From assembly GCA_018816905.1 (NCBI GenBank), contig JAHIVB010000014.1, positions 1-64,000 on the forward strand: a stretch of DNA of 64,000 nt. Direction: 5' to 3'. Source of the DNA: Bacillota bacterium. Lineage in GTDB: Bacteria; Bacillota_I; Bacilli_A; Izemoplasmatales; Hujiaoplasmataceae. The position numbers and the translations under genes are program-made. Of the stretch, positions 34,307-42,039 are shown piece by piece. The notes beneath the pieces were generated by a model. It did no database searches, was not told the origin of the DNA, and saw nothing but the letters and a program-made list of their open reading frames with translations. Numbering within the stretch: position 1 is the stretch's first letter; each line of letters begins with the position of its first letter.

Positions 34307-34334
34307 TGAGTTATGTTATGAAAGGATGGGTTTT

Positions 34335-35321
34335 ATGGGCAAAGTATGTTTGATTTTTACAGGTGGTACAATATCAATGAAGATAGACGATGTAAACCAT
34401 TCAGTGATCCCTGCGTTCTCTGCGGATGAAATAATGGCAAGTCTTCTCCACTCTGATATATACAATGATCTTGAAATAGTTGAATTTTCAAAAGTCCCTT
34501 CACCATCGATTACTCCCTTGATGATGTTGAACATTTCCAAATTAATCCAATCTTATCTTGATAGAGATGATGTATTAGGAGTTGTAGTCGTCCATGGTAC
34601 AGATACTTTAGAAGAGACCGCATTTTTCCTTGACGTCATTTTGAACTCCAAAAAACCTGTCATTGTGACCGGGTCCATGAAGTCCAGTTCCGAACTTGGT
34701 TTTGATGGAATCAATAATTTAGTCTCCTCAATTTTAGTCGCTCGCTCTTCTCGTTCCATTGACAAGGGTGTACTCGTCGTCATGAACGATCAAATCAATG
34801 CAGCTTCTGAAGTGACAAAATCCAATACCTTATCCCTTGATACTTTTAAATCACTTGATTATGGTCCTTTAGGAATTGTTGATAACAAACAAGTCATCTT
34901 CCATAGAAACGTCTCTTATCAACGAACTCATGTCATTACAGACGAGATCGTATCCAACGTTCATTTAGTGAAAGCCTATGCAGGAATGGATTCTTCCTTC
35001 TTTGAATACCTCGCTAAGGATCCTGATACCAAAGGCGTTGTCATTGAAGCACTTGGACGTGGAAACATGCCTCCAATGTCTTTAAGAGGCATACAAGTCT
35101 TATTAGACCAATCAATCCCTGTCGTATTGGTTTCTCGTTGCCCATCGGGTCGAGTTCTGGATACTTACGGGTATGTCGGAGGCGGTAAGAACCTAACCGA
35201 TATGGGATGCATTCTCGCTCCTAATTTGAATGGTCAGAAAGCAAGAATCCTCTTGATGCTTGCTTTATCAAAAATAAACGATAAAAATAAACTGAAAGAA
35301 ATATTTGATTTGAATAAATAA
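34335..35321 (+). CDS. ansA: L-asparaginase
   Basis: 328 residues; hydrolyses asparagine to aspartate and ammonia. The first catalytic threonine lies in FTGGTISMK near residue 11, the second in VVHGTDTLEETA (Thr-Asp near 88-89), with GSMKSSSELGFDGI and the C-terminal SRCPSGRV block. Without a signal peptide it is the cytoplasmic (type I-like) form. Start ATG 34335 has AAGGATGG upstream and lies downstream of the promoter. The product aspartate is the substrate of NadB encoded just upstream, though the two are separate transcripts. Confidence 0.92.
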   Translation: MGKVCLIFTGGTISMKIDDVNHSVIPAFSADEIMASLLHSDIYNDLEIVEFSKVPSPSITPLMMLNISKLIQSYLDRDDVLGVVVVHGTDTLEETAFFLDVILNSKKPVIVTGSMKSSSELGFDGINNLVSSILVARSSRSIDKGVLVVMNDQINAASEVTKSNTLSLDTFKSLDYGPLGIVDNKQVIFHRNVSYQRTHVITDEIVSNVHLVKAYAGMDSSFFEYLAKDPDTKGVVIEALGRGNMPPMSLRGIQVLLDQSIPVVLVSRCPSGRVLDTYGYVGGGKNLTDMGCILAPNLNGQKARILLMLALSKINDKNKLKEIFDLNK

Positions 35322-35322
35322 A

Positions 35323-35352
35323 AAATCGCCGTTATCATCGGCGATTTCTTTT
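35323..35352. terminator. Bidirectional terminator after the asparaginase gene
   Basis: 9-bp stem AAATCGCCG/CGGCGATTT (35323-35331 with 35339-35347), T-rich tail; also ends the converging DUF3021 operon. Confidence 0.85.
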
Positions 35353-35355
35353 TGC

Positions 35356-35772
35356 TTATTCTTCTTTGTTTTTCTCTTTGTTCAAGAGTTCATTCATTTC
35401 TTTAACCTCTGCTCTTGCTTTCTTTGTCGCAAAGAACACGAGGATGCTATAAACGATTGCCATGAAGATGACGAATAGATAAATCACAAATGAGAACCTG
35501 AAGATGATGATTCCGAATAGAAACTTAATCACAAACAAACTAGGTAATATTACGATGAATCCGAGTATTAAATTCAACCAAGACGCACCTTTCTCTCGTT
35601 TGAAGATGATGGACCCCAGTCCTAGAAATATTGCAATAATCATCGCTCCAATGATGATTGGGAGATAGTCATAACGAATGTTGAGTCTTCTAACGATTCC
35701 AGCCTGTAATAGAATGAGAAACAGATTTGTTATAAAAAAAGCTTTTACATAGGTCAGAAAATATCGTTTCAT
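35356..35772 (-). CDS. DUF3021-type membrane protein, partner of LytTR regulator
   Basis: 138 residues with four hydrophobic helices (about 8-25, 36-56, 66-84, 88-112) and a charged C-terminal tail (KKARAEVKEMNELLNKEKNKEE). Small four-helix proteins directly downstream of a stand-alone LytTR regulator belong to the DUF3021 group, and in characterised cases this partner restrains the LytTR protein. The start ATG overlaps the LytTR stop by four bases, so the pair is translationally coupled. Confidence 0.8.
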   Translation of the reverse strand: MKRYFLTYVKAFFITNLFLILLQAGIVRRLNIRYDYLPIIIGAMIIAIFLGLGSIIFKREKGASWLNLILGFIVILPSLFVIKFLFGIIIFRFSFVIYLFVIFMAIVYSILVFFATKKARAEVKEMNELLNKEKNKEE

Positions 35773-36215
35773 TTTTTCAACCCTCCCAGCATCATCTTTA
35801 ATCCTGATACGTATGTTCTGGATATGACAATGACTTCTTTATTCTTTAACGTCGCTTCCATTCTACCATTCATTGTCGATTTGAAATGATGAATTTTAGA
35901 AGCGTTTAAAACGGTGTTTTTATTGACTCTCAAGAACGTTGAATTCTTTAGAAATTCTTCTAACTCATAAAGTTTGTTTGTGACTTCATATACCTCTTTT
36001 TGTAAGTATGCAAAAACCTTATTGTCAATGCTCTCAAAATAATAGATTTCAGAAGGGATCAGAGCAAAGCTCCGATCCTCTTTTTTCGCTAAAATCTTTG
36101 TGTCCATCAGTTTGAATTGTGCTTCCAGTTTTTTGACTTCATCGTCAATCTCTTTACATTTTATGATGACTTCAGTCTCGTCGATGTTTCGAATCTCTTC
36201 AATGACAATCTTCAT
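35769..36215 (-). CDS. LytTR-domain DNA-binding regulator
   Basis: 148 residues. The C-terminal LytTR domain (about 45-145) shows IPSEIYYFESIDNKVFAYL, then EEFLKNSTFLRVNKNTVLNASKI and the ISRTYVSGLK end. The N-terminus is a short helical segment with no receiver domain, so this is the membrane-inhibited type rather than a two-component regulator. It lies in an operon: lipoprotein (three bases upstream) - LytTR - DUF3021. It probably controls its own promoter and perhaps cell-surface functions. Confidence 0.9.
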   Translation of the reverse strand: MKIVIEEIRNIDETEVIIKCKEIDDEVKKLEAQFKLMDTKILAKKEDRSFALIPSEIYYFESIDNKVFAYLQKEVYEVTNKLYELEEFLKNSTFLRVNKNTVLNASKIHHFKSTMNGRMEATLKNKEVIVISRTYVSGLKMMLGGLKK

Positions 36216-36218
36216 AGA

Positions 36219-36875
36219 TTATGGCTCCAAGTAGGTTAACAATAAATCATTTGCGGCTGCCAAAATTTCATGGGTTCTTTGAATCTTTTCAAGTCTTAGA
36301 TTCAGGACATCGAGTACGTCTTGATGAGTTGAAAGGATGTGATCTAGATTTTCCAGTGTATAAGTTCCTCTTAAATCTCTCATTTGAGCATAGGCCAACC
36401 CGATTGTAGCTTGAAGTTCAGTTCGAATTTCTTTGAGTTCCGTTACCCACTGTTCAACCTGAACCTTGTCTTCATCGGAGAGTATAATCGAGTTTTCCCT
36501 CGCGGATGCAATCGAGGTTCTAAGCGTTTCAAAAGCGATTCTAGTTTGATCTCTTTCATCAACGATATCAAAGTGAATTTCAACGATTAAAGTGTGTAAA
36601 CGTCTAATCTCAACGATTTTTTCATAAGGGGTTAAGTCTTCATTCAATGATAGGTTCATTATTGAACTTGATGATAATTCGACTCCAAGGTCGTCTATCG
36701 CCGCATCCGATAAATCGGAATCATCTACTTCATCTAATGAGTCTGAAACTTCAATGCTTTGAGAAGCAGCGCGTTCCAATAGAATCAATCCATTGGTTTC
36801 TGAGCAAGCCATTAAGGCAAAAGAAAATAAGAACATGATTGAAAATAATAAAATGGTTTTTAATGATTTTGACAT
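36219..36875 (-). CDS. Helical lipoprotein heading the LytTR operon
   Basis: 218 residues with a signal peptide and lipobox FALMAC (Cys 24). The mature protein is acidic and almost entirely helical (many E/I/L heptads, about residues 85-215), consistent with a coiled coil outside the membrane. No known motif. Standing first in an operon with a LytTR regulator and its membrane partner, it may sense or respond to an envelope signal; this is inference from position. Confidence 0.7.
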   Translation of the reverse strand: MSKSLKTILLFSIMFLFSFALMACSETNGLILLERAASQSIEVSDSLDEVDDSDLSDAAIDDLGVELSSSSIMNLSLNEDLTPYEKIVEIRRLHTLIVEIHFDIVDERDQTRIAFETLRTSIASARENSIILSDEDKVQVEQWVTELKEIRTELQATIGLAYAQMRDLRGTYTLENLDHILSTHQDVLDVLNLRLEKIQRTHEILAAANDLLLTYLEP

Positions 36876-36926
36876 AATATATTCTCCTTAATTTTATCTG
36901 AATTTCTCCCCGGGAAAGATGATATC

Positions 36927-36955
36927 ATTATAGCTTACGCCTCTTTATAAGTCAT
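36927..36955 (-). promoter_or_regulatory. Promoter of the lipoprotein-LytTR-DUF3021 operon
   Basis: ATGACT (36955-36950), 17-bp spacer, TATAAT (36932-36927). Confidence 0.7.
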
Positions 36956-36988
36956 TAAAATCATGGTTAAGATGCATATATTCATTGG

Positions 36989-37001
36989 TAAGTGGCACTT
37001 A
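36989..37001. promoter_or_regulatory. 13-bp palindrome upstream of the LytTR operon
   Basis: Perfect TAAGTG-G-CACTTA, about 34 bp upstream of the -35 box. Possible activator site; a LytTR site would usually be a direct repeat, so identity is open. Confidence 0.35.
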
Positions 37002-37013
37002 TTGCCATGGTAG

Positions 37014-37040
37014 TAAAAAGAAGAAAGTTTCCCTTCTTCT
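37014..37040 (-). terminator. ruvA terminator
   Basis: AAGAAG...CTTCTT stem just past the stop, followed by TTTTTAC on the minus strand; stem is AT-rich and moderate. Confidence 0.6.
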
Positions 37041-37594
37041 TATTTTAACATGAATTTCAGAGCGTCCTTAATCAGTTCGGCTGTCTCTTTGGAAGAATCG
37101 AGTTTTGATATGACTTTCGTGATTTCCTTATGGTTATATCCGAGGGCTTGTAAAGCCTCTTCAACTTCCGCAATCGAACCTGTTCTTTCACTGAGATTCT
37201 CAAAATCGATTTTGCCTTGTAAATCCAAAATGATTTGTTGAGAAGCTTTCGGGCCGATTCCGGGAAACTTTTGAAGATATTTCGCATTTCCCGATTCAAT
37301 TGCACTTGATATCGATGCTACACTCCCCGCAGCGAGAATTGCATTTGCCGATTTCGGACCAATGCCGTTTACACTAATCAATTTCAAGAACAACTCTTTT
37401 TCATCCGGAGTCTTAAAACCGTAAAGAGAGATTTCGTCTTCACTGACTTTTTGATAGGTATACATCGTCACTTCTTGATGATGACTAAAAGCATATGGAT
37501 TAGGCGTCAAGATATGGTAACCCACTTGATTGACTTCCAAAGTAACGTAATTCGCTTTTATTTCCGAAATGATTCCTTTTAAGTAGCTGTACAT
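37040..37594 (-). CDS. ruvA: Holliday junction branch-migration protein RuvA
   Basis: 184 residues. N-terminal OB fold (MYSYLKGIISEIKANYVTLE...), two helix-hairpin-helix motifs (VNGIGPKSANAIL near 74-86 and FPGIGPKASQQIIL near 109-122), and a C-terminal domain III that binds RuvB (AEVEEALQALGYN...). RuvA tetramers hold the four-way junction while RuvB drives branch migration. ruvB is not adjacent: the upstream gene is obgE. In this genome cutting would be done by RecU, encoded 10 kb away. Confidence 0.95.
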   Translation of the reverse strand: MYSYLKGIISEIKANYVTLEVNQVGYHILTPNPYAFSHHQEVTMYTYQKVSEDEISLYGFKTPDEKELFLKLISVNGIGPKSANAILAAGSVASISSAIESGNAKYLQKFPGIGPKASQQIILDLQGKIDFENLSERTGSIAEVEEALQALGYNHKEITKVISKLDSSKETAELIKDALKFMLK

Positions 37595-37655
37595 GAGCTC
37601 ACCTCTTCCACATTATATCATGAGTATTTTGACCGACGCAATGACAAGTCAGGAT

Positions 37656-38939
37656 TTATTCGACAAATTCGAATTCGAAATCGATGATTTTAACCATGTC
37701 AGTATCTTTCGCTCCGGCTTTTCTTAATGCATTGTCAACGCCGAGTTTTCTTAGTTGACTGATAAACTTCATGACCGCTTCATCTGTCATGAAATTCGAT
37801 CTTTGATACAATCTTGAAATAGCTTCTCCAACAACTTCATACGTATGTTCATCAATCTGGATGACTTCAAAGGAAGGGACCTCTTTTTCAAACTCGACAA
37901 TGAGTTCGGAAGGTATCTCAGTTTCTTCATATAAGGAAAACTGTTTTGTTTGTTCAAGCAACAGGGATGCTTTTTGCATCAATGTCGTCAAGCCTTTTTT
38001 TGTCAGCGCGGAGATTTCTACAATCTCAAAATCGTCATGGTATTGTTTCTTGAATTCAGCAAGCCTTTCATCAGCGCCTTCTGTATCCATCTTGTTCGCA
38101 ACCACGATTTGAGGACGCTTCGACAGTTGGAATTTATAGGTAGAAAGTTCGTTATTAATGGTTATGTAGTCCTGATAAGGATCTCTCGTGGAATCTAAAG
38201 ACATGTCAATCACATGTAAAAGAACTCTGGTTCTTTCAATGTGTTTCAAAAATTGAATTCCAAGTCCTAAGCCTTGAGAAGCACCTTCAATTAAACCGGG
38301 CATGTCTGCTAAGACAAAGCTTTTGACGTTGTCAAGACTGACGACACCTAGGTTTGGAATAATGGTCGTGAATGGGTAATCCGCAATCTTTGGACGCGAT
38401 CCACTGACACTGGATATAATCGTCGATTTTCCAACGCTTGGGAATCCGATGATACCTACATCCGCTAGTAACTTCAGTTCAACTCTAATATCCACGATTT
38501 GGCTAGGATCACCATTTTCTTGAATTCTAGGCGCCTTATTTCTTGAAGACGCAAATGCAGAGTTGCCTCTTCCACCTTTTCCACCTTTTGCGATAATCGC
38601 TTGTTCTCCATGCTGAACCAAATCGCAAATGACACGATTATCATCTAGATTAAATACGGTCGTGCCGACCGGGACTTTGACAATAACGTCTTCTGCGTCT
38701 GCACCACGCATGTCTTTAATCTTTCCATTTTCGCCGGCTTTCGCACGGACATGCTTCATATATTTCAAATCATAGAGTGTTGACAATCCTTCGTCCGCTT
38801 CGAAAATGACGCTTCCGCCTTTTCCACCGTCTCCACCGGAAGGTCCTCCAAGGGGCACGTGCTTTTCACGACGAAAAGCGATGATACCATCGCCGCCTTT
38901 GCCAGACTTAACTTGTAATACTACTTCATCTAAAAACAT
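37656..38939 (-). CDS. obgE: GTPase ObgE/CgtA
   Basis: 427 residues with all three Obg domains: the glycine-rich Obg fold (about 1-157, GGDGGKGGSVIF and KGGKGGRGN), the GTPase core (GFPSVGKST P-loop near 165-173, DYPFTTIIPN switch I, ADMPGLIEGA switch II, ANKMD), and the C-terminal OCT domain (EEVPSFEV-like text onward). Obg couples large-subunit ribosome assembly with growth and stress signals. ATG 38939 has GGGTGA upstream. Followed by ruvA 61 bases on, probably one transcript. Confidence 0.97.
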   Translation of the reverse strand: MFLDEVVLQVKSGKGGDGIIAFRREKHVPLGGPSGGDGGKGGSVIFEADEGLSTLYDLKYMKHVRAKAGENGKIKDMRGADAEDVIVKVPVGTTVFNLDDNRVICDLVQHGEQAIIAKGGKGGRGNSAFASSRNKAPRIQENGDPSQIVDIRVELKLLADVGIIGFPSVGKSTIISSVSGSRPKIADYPFTTIIPNLGVVSLDNVKSFVLADMPGLIEGASQGLGLGIQFLKHIERTRVLLHVIDMSLDSTRDPYQDYITINNELSTYKFQLSKRPQIVVANKMDTEGADERLAEFKKQYHDDFEIVEISALTKKGLTTLMQKASLLLEQTKQFSLYEETEIPSELIVEFEKEVPSFEVIQIDEHTYEVVGEAISRLYQRSNFMTDEAVMKFISQLRKLGVDNALRKAGAKDTDMVKIIDFEFEFVE

Positions 38940-38989
38940 ATATTCACCCGCTAAAAAATCTTTCTTTATTATATCACAGATTTGCCTAA

Positions 38990-39022
38990 AAAGAAAAAAA
39001 GAGTGATGAAATCACATCTTTT
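38990..39022 (-). terminator. Terminator of the galK operon
   Basis: Imperfect stem AGATGTGAT/ATCACTCT with TTC loop right after the acetyltransferase stop and TTTTTTTCTTTTT on the minus strand. Confidence 0.75.
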
Positions 39023-39023
39023 T

Positions 39024-39503
39024 TCAAAGAACCAGCTCATACCCGATCCGGTTCATCCTCGTCATGTATCCAATCCTAGTATAACCACAGGAAAGGATGA
39101 GTTTTTGCATTCTAATATTATCGGGATGTGTATCGACTTTAATCGATTCATAACCCTCATTGATGGCCTTCAAACGAGCAAAGTCCATCATCAAACTACC
39201 AATATGCTGTTTCATGTAATCAGGATGAACCATTAAACGATGAACGACCAAAGACTTTTCTTTCAGCCAAGTGAGTTCTGTATAGAACGGATCGTTTTCC
39301 GGAAGAATCGAGATTGATGAAATCAGTTTGCCACTAGACTTAAAAACATATAAACCTGAGGCATTCATATCTTTTTCGAAGTGCTCATAAAGGGGGTAAG
39401 AGTCAGACCATTGGTCAATGCCTAAATCATGAATGTTTTTGGTAATGATTCGAGCGAGACTAGCAATCTCTTCTAAATCTTCAATTTGAGCTTTAAGAAT
39501 CAC
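39024..39503 (-). CDS. GNAT-family N-acetyltransferase
   Basis: 159 residues of the GCN5 acetyltransferase fold: an N-terminal helix (AQIEDLEEIASLARI), strands around YVFKSSGKLISSISI, then VHRLMVHPDYMKQHIGSLMM, the acetyl-CoA site with Q-x-x-G-x-A slightly altered to KQHIGS, and DTHPDNIRMQKLILSCGY. The acyl acceptor is unknown. I start at GTG 39503 because GAGAGGTG precedes it at the right distance; the GTG at 39512 overlaps that site. The gene overlaps the 3' end of the upstream membrane-protein gene and ends the galK operon. Confidence 0.85.
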   Translation of the reverse strand: MILKAQIEDLEEIASLARIITKNIHDLGIDQWSDSYPLYEHFEKDMNASGLYVFKSSGKLISSISILPENDPFYTELTWLKEKSLVVHRLMVHPDYMKQHIGSLMMDFARLKAINEGYESIKVDTHPDNIRMQKLILSCGYTRIGYMTRMNRIGYELVL

Positions 39504-40785
39504 TTTCCACACCTCTCAGTACGACAGTGGATTCGGTTTGGTAAATCTGATAGGATTCAGGTTGATCCGTCGCAGATCCGTTTAAATGTTCAAATGTATC
39601 GTTGTTCAGATGGACAATGATTGTTGTTGCATAAACTTCTCTGAGTTCAAGAAAAGAATCGCTTGAATGAATCGTCAAGTCATCGACATCAACATTGTAT
39701 AAATAAAGTTGCGATTCATTCATGACTTCAATCGATAAATCATTATATATCTCACCTAGCGTAAGGGTTGCTTCAGAGTCATTCAATTCGATAGTGGCAA
39801 CATTAAGAGATCTAGTTTGAATCCTGACTTTCGAGGATTCAACATCGACTGAAAGATTTTCGATGACATAATTGAGTGCAGAAACGTAAATCTCGGAATC
39901 GTGGGCGACAATGTCAAGTGTATTCATACCTGCATAATCAACCACGATGTCTCCTGAAACTTCGATCGACAAGTGCACATCATTCAAAATCAAACCTTCG
40001 GGTAAATATAACTCCATCTGCGGTCGTAAAGTGTCTGAATACTCATTGTAAGAATAAACGCTTTGATTAAAAACGATTGTGATCGTCTTGCCTATTTCAT
40101 CGACGATGAATGAATAACTTGCCAACTGATCAGTTTCATCATACAAATAGACAAAATTGGCTTGAGTTTGGTCTTTCATCTGATAAAGATGAATATTTCC
40201 AACACTCGAGGATATCTGTAAAGTATATTCATCCATCGATTCAATCGCGTTGGTAAAATCATAGTCATCTGTTTGGGTATACAAATGCTTATTCTCATAT
40301 ACTCTGTAAATAAAGAAATCACTGGCCTTCATAATCTGTTCGGAAACAAACTTAAATCCAAATATAACGACAATCAGTACAATATAAGTAATGATCGCTC
40401 TTTTCGTAGAATTGATTCTCATCCACTTAAATAGTGTAATCAACGAGACTTTCTTGACAACCAAGTCCGCTTTGTCCGTCGATTTCAAGCTTAGGTATCG
40501 ATAGGTGGATAAAACGCTCTTCACCATCGTTCTAAGAATGAAAAGCACTAATTCGATGACGATCAAACTAATGAATATCATAAATAAGGCGTTACATCCC
40601 AGATAGATGGACATCAGTACTTTTTCCCAGCCTACACTATAACTCAATACCGAGAAATCGGTAAACAGGAACAAGTTTGCCTGAAAGTAACTGACACCAA
40701 AAATGACGATAAAGAAAGCGACAAAGAATAATACGGTTTCAATCAAAGCAAGTAACATTACCTTGCTGATACGTGAAATTGTCAT
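39493..40785 (-). CDS. Membrane protein with an external beta-solenoid domain (DUF4097-like)
   Basis: 430 residues with three hydrophobic helices (about 8-30, 60-85, 128-148) and then a long external part of short repeated strands (LEI/VYVSALN, SSKVRIQTRSLN, SEATLTLGEIYN, SQLYLYNVDVDDL) with the right-handed beta-helix rhythm seen in putative adhesin/DUF4097 domains. The function of such proteins is unclear; some act in envelope stress. The ATG overlaps the galK stop by four bases, so expression is coupled to galactokinase. Confidence 0.72.
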   Translation of the reverse strand: MTISRISKVMLLALIETVLFFVAFFIVIFGVSYFQANLFLFTDFSVLSYSVGWEKVLMSIYLGCNALFMIFISLIVIELVLFILRTMVKSVLSTYRYLSLKSTDKADLVVKKVSLITLFKWMRINSTKRAIITYIVLIVVIFGFKFVSEQIMKASDFFIYRVYENKHLYTQTDDYDFTNAIESMDEYTLQISSSVGNIHLYQMKDQTQANFVYLYDETDQLASYSFIVDEIGKTITIVFNQSVYSYNEYSDTLRPQMELYLPEGLILNDVHLSIEVSGDIVVDYAGMNTLDIVAHDSEIYVSALNYVIENLSVDVESSKVRIQTRSLNVATIELNDSEATLTLGEIYNDLSIEVMNESQLYLYNVDVDDLTIHSSDSFLELREVYATTIIVHLNNDTFEHLNGSATDQPESYQIYQTESTVVLRGVESDS

Positions 40786-41954
40786 AAATTTTTACCTTTT
40801 AACTCTCTAGCCGAGCCTGATGCATCCATGATGTAGAACTCGGCAATTTTATGGAATTTTGTTTCATATTCAATTTGCACATGTTCGATTAAATCTGAAA
40901 CCAAATCTTTTTTTACGATATTGATGGTACATCCACCAAAACCAGCGCCAGTCATTCTAGATCCTACGGATCCTTTTTCGAGTGCAAGTCTGACAAGTTC
41001 ATCGAGTTCAGGAATCGAGACTTCATAATCGTTTGATAAGGAGTCATGAGACTGTGTCACATATTTTCCAAAGGACAATATGTCATTATTCTCTAAAGAG
41101 TCGAAAGCCTTCATCGTTCTTGCCTGTTCAAATACAGCATGTTTCGCTCTTTTGAATAATAAAGGACCTAACTCTTTTTCATAAGGTAAGAATTCATCAA
41201 CTTTCAACTCGCAAAGCGTGGACACTGGAGTTGTTTTTTGAATGATTTCTAAGGCTTGACTACATTCTTTGCGTCTTTCATTGTATTTTGAACCGACAAG
41301 ACCTCTTGCAACTTTGGAATCAATCACTACCAGTTGATAATCCCCTAGATTGAACTCAACGTTTCGATAGTCAAGCGAATGCGTATTTAGAAGCATCGCT
41401 TTTTTGTCTTCAGCATTTAAGACAATGAATTGGTCCATGATTCCACAGTTCAAGCCGATGTATTTATTTTCTACCTTCTGAGATAATAGTGCGAGTTCTT
41501 GATTTGATATATTCAAAGAGAATACTTCTTTCATCATGATAGAAAACAATGCTTCAATCGAAGCACTACTCGATAAACCTGCGCCGATAGGAAGGTTGCT
41601 ATCAACCGTGACATCCATTCCTTGGTTGATGATATGGCCAAGGCTTTTTAAGTATTGAATGACACCCTTGGCAAAATTTGCCCATCCGTGTTCTTCATTG
41701 TATTCTAGATGCTCTAAGTCACAAGTTACAATTCCTAAATCTTTAAAATTCTCAGAATAAAGATGAATGATATTGTCAGAACGTAGTTGAATACATCCAT
41801 AATTTCCAAGAGAAATGGCGATAGGCAATACATTACCACCATTGTAGTCGATGTGTTCGCCTATTAAATTCACTCTCCCAGGAGAGAAAAACAGACGAAG
41901 TTTTTCGGTGTTTGAATAGATCTTTTTATGTATTTGGATACACTCTTGAATCAT
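40782..41954 (-). CDS. galK: Galactokinase
   Basis: 390 residues of the GHMP kinase family; phosphorylates galactose to galactose-1-phosphate. The galactokinase signature GRVNLIGEHIDYNGG (about 26-40), the ATP-binding PIGAGLSSSAS and the C-terminal GSRMTGAGFGGC are intact. ATG 41954 has GAGGGTGAT upstream. Its own promoter lies before it. No galT/galE are adjacent, so the rest of the Leloir pathway would lie elsewhere. Downstream genes are an envelope protein and an acetyltransferase. Confidence 0.95.
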   Translation of the reverse strand: MIQECIQIHKKIYSNTEKLRLFFSPGRVNLIGEHIDYNGGNVLPIAISLGNYGCIQLRSDNIIHLYSENFKDLGIVTCDLEHLEYNEEHGWANFAKGVIQYLKSLGHIINQGMDVTVDSNLPIGAGLSSSASIEALFSIMMKEVFSLNISNQELALLSQKVENKYIGLNCGIMDQFIVLNAEDKKAMLLNTHSLDYRNVEFNLGDYQLVVIDSKVARGLVGSKYNERRKECSQALEIIQKTTPVSTLCELKVDEFLPYEKELGPLLFKRAKHAVFEQARTMKAFDSLENNDILSFGKYVTQSHDSLSNDYEVSIPELDELVRLALEKGSVGSRMTGAGFGGCTINIVKKDLVSDLIEHVQIEYETKFHKIAEFYIMDASGSARELKGKNL

Positions 41955-41974
41955 CGTATCACCCTCTAGGTATT

Positions 41975-42003
41975 ATTATACTTTATTTTGGTTTTATTCG
42001 CAA
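41975..42003 (-). promoter_or_regulatory. galK promoter
   Basis: TTGCGA (42003-41998), 17-bp spacer, TATAAT (41980-41975) on the minus strand. Confidence 0.75.
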
Positions 42004-42014
42004 TTTACAAGTCA

Positions 42015-42039
42015 AGAAAAAAGGACATTGCTGTCCTTT
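42015..42039 (-). terminator. Terminator of the GH94 gene
   Basis: 8-bp stem AAAGGACA/TGTCCTTT (42020-42027 with 42032-42039), TTGC loop, T run on the minus strand. It separates the GH94 transcript from galK. Confidence 0.85.

Larger units (their letters stand above)
33818..34334. other. Intergenic region with an orphan terminator
   Basis: No gene of credible size. There is an AAAGGAG site followed at once by a seven-codon frame (33961-33981), and a GC-rich hairpin CGGGG/CCCCG with TTTTT (34054-34075). The asparaginase promoter lies at 34298-34306. An in-frame ATG at 34191 exists but is upstream of that promoter. A short decayed gene or small RNA ending at 34075 is possible. Confidence 0.5.

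Noticed and set aside
34191-34334. An upstream in-frame extension of the asparaginase gene.
   Set aside because: The extended -10 promoter at 34298-34306 and a good ribosome site before ATG 34335 show the true start is later; the extension has no family match.
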